This document shows positions 45,904 to 53,277 of a stretch of 64,000 nt of DNA, piece by piece. The DNA lies in contig NZ_CP037422.1 of the NCBI RefSeq assembly GCF_007748175.1, positions 1,998,411-2,062,410 on the forward strand, written 5' to 3'. Below the pieces are notes generated by a model. It worked only from the letters and a program-made list of their open reading frames with translations. It was not told the DNA's origin and did no database searches. The position numbers and the translations under genes were made by a program. Numbering within the stretch: the first letter of the stretch is position 1; every line of letters starts with the position of its first letter. This DNA comes from Gimesia aquarii. GTDB taxonomy: Bacteria > Planctomycetota > Planctomycetia > Planctomycetales > Planctomycetaceae.

Positions 45904-46863
45904 CTATTCATCCGCCATTAATTGTTCATCCAATGAAGGTTCCAATACATCTTCAAATGGATGGCCATTTTGCCATCCGACTTTCCCAGAATTGCGAAAA
46001 TGTTCCAGTCGGCGGATCGAAATCTCACAGTAGATGGGATCCAGGTCTGCTGTTAGACAGCGTCGTCCCAACTGTTCACAGGATATTAATGTTGAACCAG
46101 AATGTGAAAAAAAATCGAGGACGCAATCACCGGGTTGTGAACTGGCAGAAATAATGCGTTCGGAAGACTTAAGAGGTTTTTGAGCATAACAGCCCGACAC
46201 GTTTTCTTCCATGCGATAAAACACTTGCTGGATATCAACCCAGACGTTGCCCGGACGAATATTTTCTGATCTACCGCGCTCCAGATTTTCTGTTTTTCTG
46301 CCGTTAATCTTTTTATAGTAACCTCTTAGAATTTTGGGAATGTCCGTATATTGCACTTCAAAAAAAGGATTCCCTTTGGTGTAGTACAATAATTCTTGTC
46401 TGACGGCCATCCAATTTTTCTGTGTTCCATATCCTCTCTGATTTCTCATCGTGATGAAAGAGCGTGACTCAAATAACTCCAGCTGTTGCATCATCATCAT
46501 AAATTGAGGCAAGGGCTGAAAATGTTGGTTTTGGTCTGCGCCTAACCAGACATAAAATGAAGCGTTATGAACCATAAATCGTTCAGAGAGTTGAACCCAG
46601 TCCGCACACCATTCAATAAATGCGTCGACATCCCGCAAATTGAAAGCAACCAGGTTATAAGGTGGATCATGTATCGCTAAAGAAGCCCGATCATCACGAA
46701 CCAGGTTTTTTATGTGGCTTAGATTTGTCGCATCGGCACAGGCCACACGATGCTGTCCTAAAGGATCTTCCCAAACCTCTCCTAATGAAAGCCGACAATG
46801 AGGGAGTAAACGCTCTCGAAGTGCTTGGTCTTCATCAAGACGCGGCAGAGGATTGTTTTTCAT
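45904..46863 (-). CDS. Orphan DNA methyltransferase related to ParB-linked phage/plasmid enzymes
   Basis: A 319-residue beta-class amino-methyltransferase: motif IV DPPY at 66-69 comes before motif I at 250-257 (DFFSHSGS). The first 60 residues (LSLGEVWEDPLGQHRVACADATN) equal the linker found in ParB-methyltransferase fusions ('..GDvW.lG.HRl.cGDat'), but no ParB domain precedes it. Motif I is unusual: the family has DPFxGSGTT, here the first Gly is replaced by His and the usual Pro by Phe. ISCEQLGRRCLTADLDPIYCEISIRRLE follows as expected. No restriction endonuclease gene was seen next to it. It probably modifies adenine N6 or cytosine N4; the target is unknown. AAGG stands 11 bp upstream of the ATG. 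Confidence 0.85.
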   Translation of the reverse strand: MKNNPLPRLDEDQALRERLLPHCRLSLGEVWEDPLGQHRVACADATNLSHIKNLVRDDRASLAIHDPPYNLVAFNLRDVDAFIEWCADWVQLSERFMVHNASFYVWLGADQNQHFQPLPQFMMMMQQLELFESRSFITMRNQRGYGTQKNWMAVRQELLYYTKGNPFFEVQYTDIPKILRGYYKKINGRKTENLERGRSENIRPGNVWVDIQQVFYRMEENVSGCYAQKPLKSSERIISASSQPGDCVLDFFSHSGSTLISCEQLGRRCLTADLDPIYCEISIRRLEHFRNSGKVGWQNGHPFEDVLEPSLDEQLMADE

Positions 46864-46896
46864 ATGGTCGTTTTCCTTAACGGCACTTTCTCTTCA

Positions 46897-46970
46897 GAAC
46901 TCAATCTCCAGATCGAATGAAGAAAGTATAAATAAAATAAAAATGATTGGCATATCAACTCTGTCGAAAT
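46897..46970 (-). pseudogene. Relic copy A of a short secretory-leader-like coding sequence
   Basis: Read on the minus strand this segment encodes MPIIFILFILSSFDLEIEF and then stops 30 bp before the methyltransferase start. Its 52-bp core is about 67% identical to the plus-strand segment at 47431-47482, and most differences in the conserved codons are synonymous (Ile, Phe, Leu and Asp codons). The encoded peptide resembles the hydrophobic core of a signal peptide. The stop codon replaces the expected cleavage site, so this copy looks decayed. It could instead be a leader ORF of the methyltransferase. Confidence 0.4.
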
Positions 46971-47412
46971 GCTGGGAATAATAATTATCTATAGATGATC
47001 GGAATGAAAAAACAACTACGCTGTGTTCAATCGAATAGAACTGTTTTTGTGATCTCCATACGCGTGAACATGGAAAGGAGGGAATCACTTTCCATAAGGA
47101 ACTAAACGAAATGAGCCACCTTATTGAAACAGAACTCCTTTCTATCACAGTAATCCCAATTGTTTTGAACTATTTAATTTAGATGATTTCAGGTAAAGAT
47201 ATTTGAATCTGATTCACAGATAAGAATCATCAAATGGTATGGTACTTTGAGTAGAGGTATGTTGTATTTTCTTCTTATCAAAAGAAACAAGTTATGTAGT
47301 TGGAACGAAGCTCATTGAAGGAAGATTCAATTGAAAACTGGCACTACAAAAATGAGCTTGTTTGTTACTGTAAGAAGTGTTCGAATACTGAATTTGGAAG
47401 ACCCGTTATACG

Positions 47413-47512
47413 ATTTCACATTGGTAGGGAAATCATATTCATCTTGTATACACTCATTTTACTCGACCTGCAAGCGGAGTTCGCATTTGCACAATACACA
47501 ATATTAATTTGA
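47413..47512 (+). pseudogene. Relic copy B of the same coding sequence, with signal-peptide cleavage site
   Basis: In the plus direction the segment reads EIIFILYTLILLDLQAEF followed by AFAQ, a typical signal peptidase I site, and stops at 47512. It has no ATG at the expected place; the related copy A, inverted and about 450 bp away, has the ATG but not the end. Conserved residues are IIFIL, L, DL and EF. Together the copies suggest an old inverted duplication of a secreted protein's 5' end. Confidence 0.4.
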
Positions 47513-47803
47513 CCACGTGTTAAAAAACTGAACATTCCACATACCATCTATCTTTTTGCACTCAAAAAATTTGAATGAAGTTGTAATAATACCTGTCAAG
47601 TTCTCAAACACGGCATGCATACAAAGCGATCAAATGATTAATAATCCTTTGTACATTTTCCCCTCCAATAAATGATGTAATCTGCCAGAAATTAGTCTGA
47701 AAAGAACGCGCTTTGAATCTAATCAATCTTGCGAAGAATTAATAGTGCAACCACACTCTGTAAACCGTGGTCTTTCATTCACGCACATGTAAAAGCTCGA
47801 CCA

Positions 47804-48250
47804 ATGCAATTGGAATTAACAGAGAAAGCAAAGATAAATGCCTCGGCTGGAGTCATTCACGACTGGCTCAGTAATCTGGAAAACTGGCCAAAGATTAATA
47901 GCAAGATCAAATCTATTGCTGTAGAGGGGAATAAGTGTATTGGCCAGCTTCAATTCAAAGGCAAAAACATCGACTTTGCTGGCATGGTTCCGGAAGATGA
48001 CGACCCTCTAAAGGTCACCTGTAATCTAGTCGTGCAATCAGAACAGGAACAGCGAGCGCCCGATCATTTCACTGTGATCTACGAGATCATTCCCAAAGGT
48101 GGAAAAACTGAAATTATTGAACGCATTATTTTTGAGAAAGCAATCCCCTTTTGGGCCTGGCTACTGATAAAGTTGATAACGAAGTTTGGAAAACCGACAG
48201 GCAAAACCAATCTGCAACAAATTAAATCACATATTCCTACAATTGAATAA
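47804..48250 (+). CDS. SRPBCC (START/CoxG-like) family protein
   Basis: The ATG at 47804 is preferred to a TTG at 47729, because the fold starts there (MQLELTEKAKINASAGVIHDWLSNLENWP). The 148-residue protein follows the helix-grip pattern of polyketide cyclase/CoxG-like proteins: 'i.a....v...l.d...wp.in..ik', then LQFKGKNIDFAGMVPEDDDP, HFTVIYEIIPKGGKTEIIERIIFE and a hydrophobic C-terminal helix (AIPFWAWLLIKLITKFGKP). These proteins bind hydrophobic ligands; the specific ligand cannot be told. The RBS is weak. Confidence 0.65.
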   Translation: MQLELTEKAKINASAGVIHDWLSNLENWPKINSKIKSIAVEGNKCIGQLQFKGKNIDFAGMVPEDDDPLKVTCNLVVQSEQEQRAPDHFTVIYEIIPKGGKTEIIERIIFEKAIPFWAWLLIKLITKFGKPTGKTNLQQIKSHIPTIE

Positions 48251-48288
48251 ATGATATCAATAGATTGATTTAGAATCTCAATAGTCGT

Positions 48289-48666
48289 CTATTTTTTCTC
48301 TTTCAAGACAAACTCACCGTAATAGCCGATGTTGGATTTGTATTTTCCGCTGAGGGTCGCTCCTTTCATAAAGCCTGCCCACTGATATTTATGTCCTCGA
48401 ATAGTGGCAGTCCCCGCGAGATTCAATTGATTACCATTTGGTCGAGATTGAAACGTAGCTTCATATTTAAACGGGTCCCCTTTGAACAACCCGGTAAATG
48501 TAGCCTTCCAGACTCCTTTGTCATCTGATGCCGCTACACACTTAAGTGGTCCACTTGTGTTATACTTGCGATTATTCCACTTCCCCTCCCAAGTTCGCTT
48601 TTCTCCCGCTTCCAAGATAGAGAGAGAACTCATCATACATAATGCAATCAATAAATAGCGTTTCAT
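48289..48666 (-). CDS. Small secreted protein of unknown function
   Basis: The ATG at 48666 is preferred over a start at 48756 because it opens a signal peptide (MKRYLLIALCMMSSLSIL, cleavage near LEAGE) and follows a GGGGG stretch by about 10 bp. The mature protein of about 105 residues is probably all beta (RTWEGKWNNRKYNTSGPLKCVA, WKATFTGLFKGDPFKYEATFQ, LAGTATIRGHKYQWAGFMKG), with repeated W/Y/G-rich strands as in small beta-barrels. Short proteins of this kind are frequent in planctomycetes; no function is known to me. Confidence 0.65.
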   Translation of the reverse strand: MKRYLLIALCMMSSLSILEAGEKRTWEGKWNNRKYNTSGPLKCVAASDDKGVWKATFTGLFKGDPFKYEATFQSRPNGNQLNLAGTATIRGHKYQWAGFMKGATLSGKYKSNIGYYGEFVLKEKK

Positions 48667-49155
48667 GATTGTCTTTCCCCCAAATATAAAGGCTTCGATT
48701 CCAAACTCAAAATTGTATCGCAGTACCAGTATTACATGATTCGACAAATGGTTCACAATTGCGACAAAATAATCAAAAAATATGCACTTGGCATTTTAGA
48801 GACCCATTTCTCATCGAATGGAGCCTTGTTTTCAGGTGGTTATTTACAGTTTGACACCACTGCGTCTCTCGCAAAACTCTGTGATCTGCGTCGCGCGCGT
48901 GCAGTTTTCCCCGTCTGCTTTCTTAGTTTACCAAATCTCAGCATATAAAGCGGAGACGAATATCCGGGAGTGCGGTGATTTGATACGAGCAAATCAGCGA
49001 GGTCAGAAGCTACTATTTTTAAGCACTGCGCCGCAATTTGAGATTCCGTTGTCTGGTGACCGACTGTGATCATTCCGCAAGGTAATCCTGAAACGAACGA
49101 TTCATTCGAATTCACTCAGTTTATGGAATGTATAATTAATCGAAAGCTGCGTTTT
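48667..49155. other. Intergenic region, GC-richer middle, no gene supported
   Basis: The stretch separates two minus-strand genes. Its middle (about 48860-49075) is richer in GC than the surroundings and carries an open frame of 91 codons on the minus strand (48840-49115) whose peptide is rich in Arg, Ser and Gln and shows no domain. I do not call a gene. It may be a dispersed repeat or an old insertion. Confidence 0.4.
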
Positions 49156-50754
49156 TTATTCTGCTGATACCGACAGCTGCGAACGGTCTATTTTTAAGGC
49201 ATGATTTAATGGAAATGATTCAACAATTTTAATGAAATCCGGAACCATTTGACGCGGCAGGTTTTTACGACAAATGGCATTCATTTCAGAAACTGATATT
49301 TGGTCAGTTTTGGAATTCAATTTGATATACAAAGCCAATCGAGTCCCCACATCTTTCGATTCGTACGGTACAGCTACTGCCTGCGAAATGGGGAATGATC
49401 TCAGGGCAAATTCTTCCAGATCAACCGGGTGCACTCGGTAACCAGAGATCTTGACTAACGCATTACGTCGTCCCTTGAGGATAATCCAGCCTGCCTCGTC
49501 CATCGTTGCCAGATCTCCTGTGTACAACCAACCGTTTCTGATGCGCTGTCTCGTTTCTGTCGCATCGCGCCAATATCCTCGCATGACATTGGCACCTTTG
49601 GCACGCAGCTCTCCCACAGTTCCCGGCTCAGTCGTACGTCCTTTTTCATCCACTACTTCCAGAATCACTCCTGGAATCGCGCGACCAATGCACCCGTCAG
49701 CTAACTCGGGCAGATCTTCAGGAGGCACATAAGCTAGGCGGGCCGTTGCCTCTGTCTGACCATACATCACATAAAAGCGAGCGGGGACAATACACTGACT
49801 GATTTCAACAGAAAGCGCGTGCGGCAATGCACCACCGGCTACCGACATATAGCGTAATGAGGAAAGATTGGCTTTCTTAAAAGACGTTCGCTCTAATAAA
49901 GTCCGGAATAAATCTGGTACTGCAGACAGACTGGTACAACGATGAAAAATCGCAGCTTTCACAATGCTCTCTGGAAACAAGGCGTTACCATCTAAAACTA
50001 AGTGCGCACCCAACAAGATATGTGACTGCAAGATGGAATTTCCAAACGCATGATGAAATGGTAGCATACATAAAGGACGCTCATCCATTTTCAATTCAAG
50101 ATACTCCTGAATCGACTGGGCATTCGAAATCAAGTTGGAATGACTGAGCATCACCCCTTTGGGCTTACCACTGGAACCAGCTGTGAAAAAAATCGCAGCC
50201 AGATCATCTGCGGTGGTGACAATGGGCTTTGGAGGAATCGTTTGGTTTTGTGCCCCTAACTCATCATTACAGATGGTATCACTCTGAAGTCCTTTTAAGT
50301 CAGGCTGTCGACTCAGAACCTGCGAAGTCGAAATAATATAAAAGGCTTCTGTTGATTCGAGAATCTTCTGAAGTGTTCCTCGCTCTGTATTAGCGGGCAA
50401 AGGGACTACAACTCCCCCCGACATTAAGATTCCATAAAACGCGGCAATATAAGCGATCGAGTTAGGCACTAAGAGAATCACACGATGGCTTGGCTGATAT
50501 TCAGGATGACTTTGGAGTTGATCAGATATTTTTTGGGCCGCAGACAGCAGGCTATGATACTTCCACGATGCTACAGAATTCGAAATCGCAGGTCGGTCCG
50601 CATGGCGGGTTGCGACGTCACAAAACAGCTCTCCCAAGCTGAAACGAGACGTTGTTTCCTGACTCTCAACGGGGTTGAACTGATAGTCCCAGTTTGAATC
50701 AATTCCACTCTTGATAAACAACAGTTTTGATAAAAAATCAGTGGTAGAGTTCAT
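49156..50754 (-). CDS. AMP-dependent acyl-CoA synthetase / ligase
   Basis: A 532-residue adenylate-forming enzyme (ANL superfamily). Motifs are complete: the P-loop FFTAGSSGKPKGVMLSHSN, the MYGQTEATARLAYVPP block, GWLYTGDLATMDEAGW with the Asp that binds ribose, and the hinge KGRRNALVKISGYRVHPVDLEE. The conserved catalytic Lys near the C-terminus is in NHALKIDRSQL, where NGK is more usual. It activates a carboxylic acid to an acyl-AMP and then a thioester. Substrate is unknown; medium- or long-chain acids or an aryl acid are possible. It is the most downstream gene of a minus-strand group and is separated from the next gene by 383 bp. Confidence 0.9.
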   Translation of the reverse strand: MNSTTDFLSKLLFIKSGIDSNWDYQFNPVESQETTSRFSLGELFCDVATRHADRPAISNSVASWKYHSLLSAAQKISDQLQSHPEYQPSHRVILLVPNSIAYIAAFYGILMSGGVVVPLPANTERGTLQKILESTEAFYIISTSQVLSRQPDLKGLQSDTICNDELGAQNQTIPPKPIVTTADDLAAIFFTAGSSGKPKGVMLSHSNLISNAQSIQEYLELKMDERPLCMLPFHHAFGNSILQSHILLGAHLVLDGNALFPESIVKAAIFHRCTSLSAVPDLFRTLLERTSFKKANLSSLRYMSVAGGALPHALSVEISQCIVPARFYVMYGQTEATARLAYVPPEDLPELADGCIGRAIPGVILEVVDEKGRTTEPGTVGELRAKGANVMRGYWRDATETRQRIRNGWLYTGDLATMDEAGWIILKGRRNALVKISGYRVHPVDLEEFALRSFPISQAVAVPYESKDVGTRLALYIKLNSKTDQISVSEMNAICRKNLPRQMVPDFIKIVESFPLNHALKIDRSQLSVSAE

Positions 50755-51137
50755 ACGAAGTCATCTTGACTAGATCGGCGTGTTTTAGAGCTTCACTCTG
50801 ATCATTTTGTCTTGCGTTTTATACATCTCACCCGAACAAAACGAGTTTATCCCAAACAACAGTCCGGAATAATATCCCTCATAAATATCGGGCTTCTGGT
50901 ATCGCTGTTCTTCTATAAACTTAGGTCACTTCCTCCTTTTTAAAATACCCATCAACACAAACAACCTAAACATCCTATTTACACAGAGATTGCAAACGGA
51001 CTTTCTGCTAAATTTCAGAAATAGAGGTAATTGAACTCATGCAAAAAATAACAATCTCTGTCATTTGAACAATGAGCAGGGCAAAGGGAGTGATTGTCCC
51101 TCTGGCAATTCTGGCGAACGTCACAACTGCAAATCCA
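50755..51137. other. Intergenic region, no gene seen
   Basis: A 383-bp stretch between the acyl-AMP ligase and the FAD/NAD(P)-binding gene, both on the minus strand. A strong Shine-Dalgarno-like string (AAGGAGG on the minus strand near 50930) is present, but the frame after it stops at once, so it marks no gene. A promoter for the ligase gene probably lies here. Confidence 0.35.
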
Positions 51138-52589
51138 TCAAATATAATATTCGATGACATGCTCTTCTTCGACAGAGAATCGATAATCATGTCCCGGCGT
51201 AACCAATGCGACATCGTCCAGGAGCAATTGAGCGACTCGCATCGCCTGACCACGTAATTCCGGAACGGCCGTTGTTTCCCAAAGTGTCCCTTTCATCAAA
51301 GGACCAATGGCAAACAAAGACTCAGATGGATTTCCTTCCGCATTCATCACAGCAAAATCTGCGGCCACATCAATGCCCATGTCCAGTTCATCGGGTCGAA
51401 TCAATCCCCGTTTCAACAGGTTTTGAAACAATGGGACACTGGTGTCTGAAAAACCGCTGTTGGGACCCGTGCAATTTACAACCAGTCCCCCAGACAGCAA
51501 CTGCTCGTTTCCCGATCTGTCTTGAAGTGCTACTTCCACTTTGTCACCTTGCTCTCTCAGTCCGGAAATTCGACCACGCATCACACGTAATCGCCCCTCC
51601 GTAATGGCTTCTGTGACCCGTTGATGAATGGGTTGGGCGATTCGGTGACGAATCACATTCCAGCGTGCTGCATAACGTTTGAGAAACTCCTGTTTTTCGG
51701 ACACCAGAAACTGCTGCCAGATGCGCTGGGTATGTGGTCGCAAACGATCTACAACGATTCCCGGATTCTCACCGATCCGTTGCAGTTGTCGACAATGCTT
51801 TTCCAACAATTCGACAAGCTTCTCAAGTCCCAGTTTTTCCGGTTCGGGTGGGAGAAAATCGGGATACTCGATTCCACGAAAATGGGCCTGGGGAATCATC
51901 CCATTATGGGAAATCGCGATGATATTCCCCTCCCATTCCTGCTCGCTGAGCGTCAGGAAGACATCGACCATCGATAGCCCTGTTCCCAGGACAATAACGT
52001 CCTCCTTCGAATCAGGAATTTGTTCCATCCAGTTTCCCCACGGATCTGGCGAATAAGCGGGGTGTGAAAACGAGTGATCAGAAAATGCGACAGGTGAGGG
52101 AGGCTGATTGCCGGTGGCAAGCAGGACACGGTCCGCTTCGACCGTTTCCCCATCTTTGAGAGTGATCTCTGCACATCCATCATAATTGAGTTCAATATCT
52201 ACGGCTTCATTTTCGATCACATGAATTTCAGCAGGATGGTGACTATCGATGGGCTGCATATAGTTTGACAATATACTGCGCAAGTAGTCTCCATAGATTC
52301 GCCGTGGTACGTATGTCTCACGAAGTTGGGGATCTGGTAAGTCGCTATAATCAACGCGTGTTCGGAGCCAGTCGAGGAAATGGTTGGCATGATCGGGAAC
52401 AGCCGACATATTTCGAGCTGCTACATTCAGTAGATGCTCTTCGCGCTTCGTACCATAGGCCACGCCACGTCCCAGTGGATATTTATCATTGATCAGTTGA
52501 ATGCAAAGAGGACCTGTGCTCAGTCGCGCCAAATTGACGGCTGCCATTGTTCCACTGAACCCTCCACCAATAATCGCCACTTTCTTCAT
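51138..52589 (-). CDS. FAD/NAD(P)-binding protein (NAD_binding_9 type)
   Basis: A 483-residue protein that starts with a Rossmann dinucleotide motif KKVAIIGGGFSGTMAAVNLARL; a second one is VIVLGTGLSMVDVFLTLSEQ. Other family segments are YPLGRGVAYGTKREEHLLNVAARNMSAVPDH, RVLLATGNQPPSP and LVVNCTGPNSGF. These match the FAD-NAD(P)-binding (HcaE/EthA-like) hypothetical oxidoreductase family. The substrate is not known; relatives occur with siderophore, amine or lipid metabolism. AAAGGATC lies 10 bp before the ATG. Confidence 0.85.
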   Translation of the reverse strand: MKKVAIIGGGFSGTMAAVNLARLSTGPLCIQLINDKYPLGRGVAYGTKREEHLLNVAARNMSAVPDHANHFLDWLRTRVDYSDLPDPQLRETYVPRRIYGDYLRSILSNYMQPIDSHHPAEIHVIENEAVDIELNYDGCAEITLKDGETVEADRVLLATGNQPPSPVAFSDHSFSHPAYSPDPWGNWMEQIPDSKEDVIVLGTGLSMVDVFLTLSEQEWEGNIIAISHNGMIPQAHFRGIEYPDFLPPEPEKLGLEKLVELLEKHCRQLQRIGENPGIVVDRLRPHTQRIWQQFLVSEKQEFLKRYAARWNVIRHRIAQPIHQRVTEAITEGRLRVMRGRISGLREQGDKVEVALQDRSGNEQLLSGGLVVNCTGPNSGFSDTSVPLFQNLLKRGLIRPDELDMGIDVAADFAVMNAEGNPSESLFAIGPLMKGTLWETTAVPELRGQAMRVAQLLLDDVALVTPGHDYRFSVEEEHVIEYYI

Positions 52590-52786
52590 GAGTTTCTGAT
52601 CCTTTCGCGCTGTTCATTGGCAGTTGAAAATATTTCTGGCCAACAGAAGTCATTCACTTTTTGCTTCTGGTAAATTCAGTTCAATCAGACTCAGAGAGTC
52701 ATTCCAATTGTACACGGAACAAGTCCCCAGCAACAGACTGGCAGCGATGAATCTCTGTTTAATGCGAGTGTGAATTTGAGAACCGT

Positions 52787-53197
52787 TTAGGTGCCTTGTT
52801 TGACAATCGGCGTTTTCTTACCGTGTTTGTCAATGGCCACATAAGTAAACGCAGCCTCAGTGACTTTAAAACTGGGACAATCGTAATCTTCATGGCGCAG
52901 CACCGGCTCCACCCAGACTTCAAGTTGCAGTTTAATAGATGTCGTACCAATTCTTTCAACCGTTCCATAACAACATACGACATCCCCTACCTTGACGGGT
53001 CGAATGAATTTCATCGATTCAACGGCAATGGTTACTGTGCGCGTACTTGAAATCTCTTTCGACATGATTCCACCAGCGATATCCATCTGTGACATGATCC
53101 AGCCGCCAAAAATGTCTCCGTTCGCATTGGTGTCGGCGGGCATCGCCAGGGTTCGCAGAATCAGCTTCCCATCGGGCAATTCACAGACTTCTTCCAT
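52787..53197 (-). CDS. yciA: Acyl-CoA thioesterase of the YciA hotdog family
   Basis: A 136-residue hotdog-fold enzyme that matches YciA over its whole length: GKLILRTLAMPADTNANGDIFGGWIMSQMDIAGG is nearly the family consensus, with the catalytic Asp in NANGDIFGG. The helix and strand TVTIAVESMKFIRPVKVGDVVCCYGTVERIG follow. YciA hydrolyses a range of acyl-CoA thioesters. The gene is 80 bp downstream of pyruvate decarboxylase on the same strand and is likely in its transcript; it could recycle CoA or control acyl-CoA pools. Confidence 0.93.
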   Translation of the reverse strand: MEEVCELPDGKLILRTLAMPADTNANGDIFGGWIMSQMDIAGGIMSKEISSTRTVTIAVESMKFIRPVKVGDVVCCYGTVERIGTTSIKLQLEVWVEPVLRHEDYDCPSFKVTEAAFTYVAIDKHGKKTPIVKQGT

Positions 53198-53277
53198 CAG
53201 TTTCCATCCTCAGTCTATTTTGCAAACATTCACGCTCATGTGGCTTTACCACAGAGACCAATATGGTTCTCATTCCA

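Larger units (their letters stand above)
46864..47803. other. AT-rich 940-bp region without an intact gene, containing inverted coding relics
   Basis: The stretch between the methyltransferase and the SRPBCC gene is AT-rich, has no convincing gene, and carries the two related relic sequences listed separately. Two weak ORFs are present (84 codons minus at 46894-47148, 70 codons plus at 47300-47512); their only credible parts are the related 3' ends. It looks like an accessory or decaying segment. Confidence 0.5.

Noticed and set aside
47300..47512. A 70-codon plus-strand frame starting with TTG as a full small gene
   Set aside because: Only its 3' third has coding signature (shared with the inverted relic); the 5' part has no similarity or RBS, so it is listed as a relic.
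46864..47803. An insertion sequence or restriction-modification partner beside the methyltransferase
   Set aside because: No transposase or nuclease motif was found in any frame, and no terminal repeats with target duplications were seen.
50925..50945. A very strong Shine-Dalgarno-like AAGGAGG on the minus strand
   Set aside because: The only start next to it (GTG) is followed by a stop after one codon; no gene can begin there.
51040..51069. A nine-codon ORF (ATG CAA AAA ATA ...) with AGAGG upstream
   Set aside because: Too short to support without expression data, and it leads into no leader-type arrangement on the plus strand.
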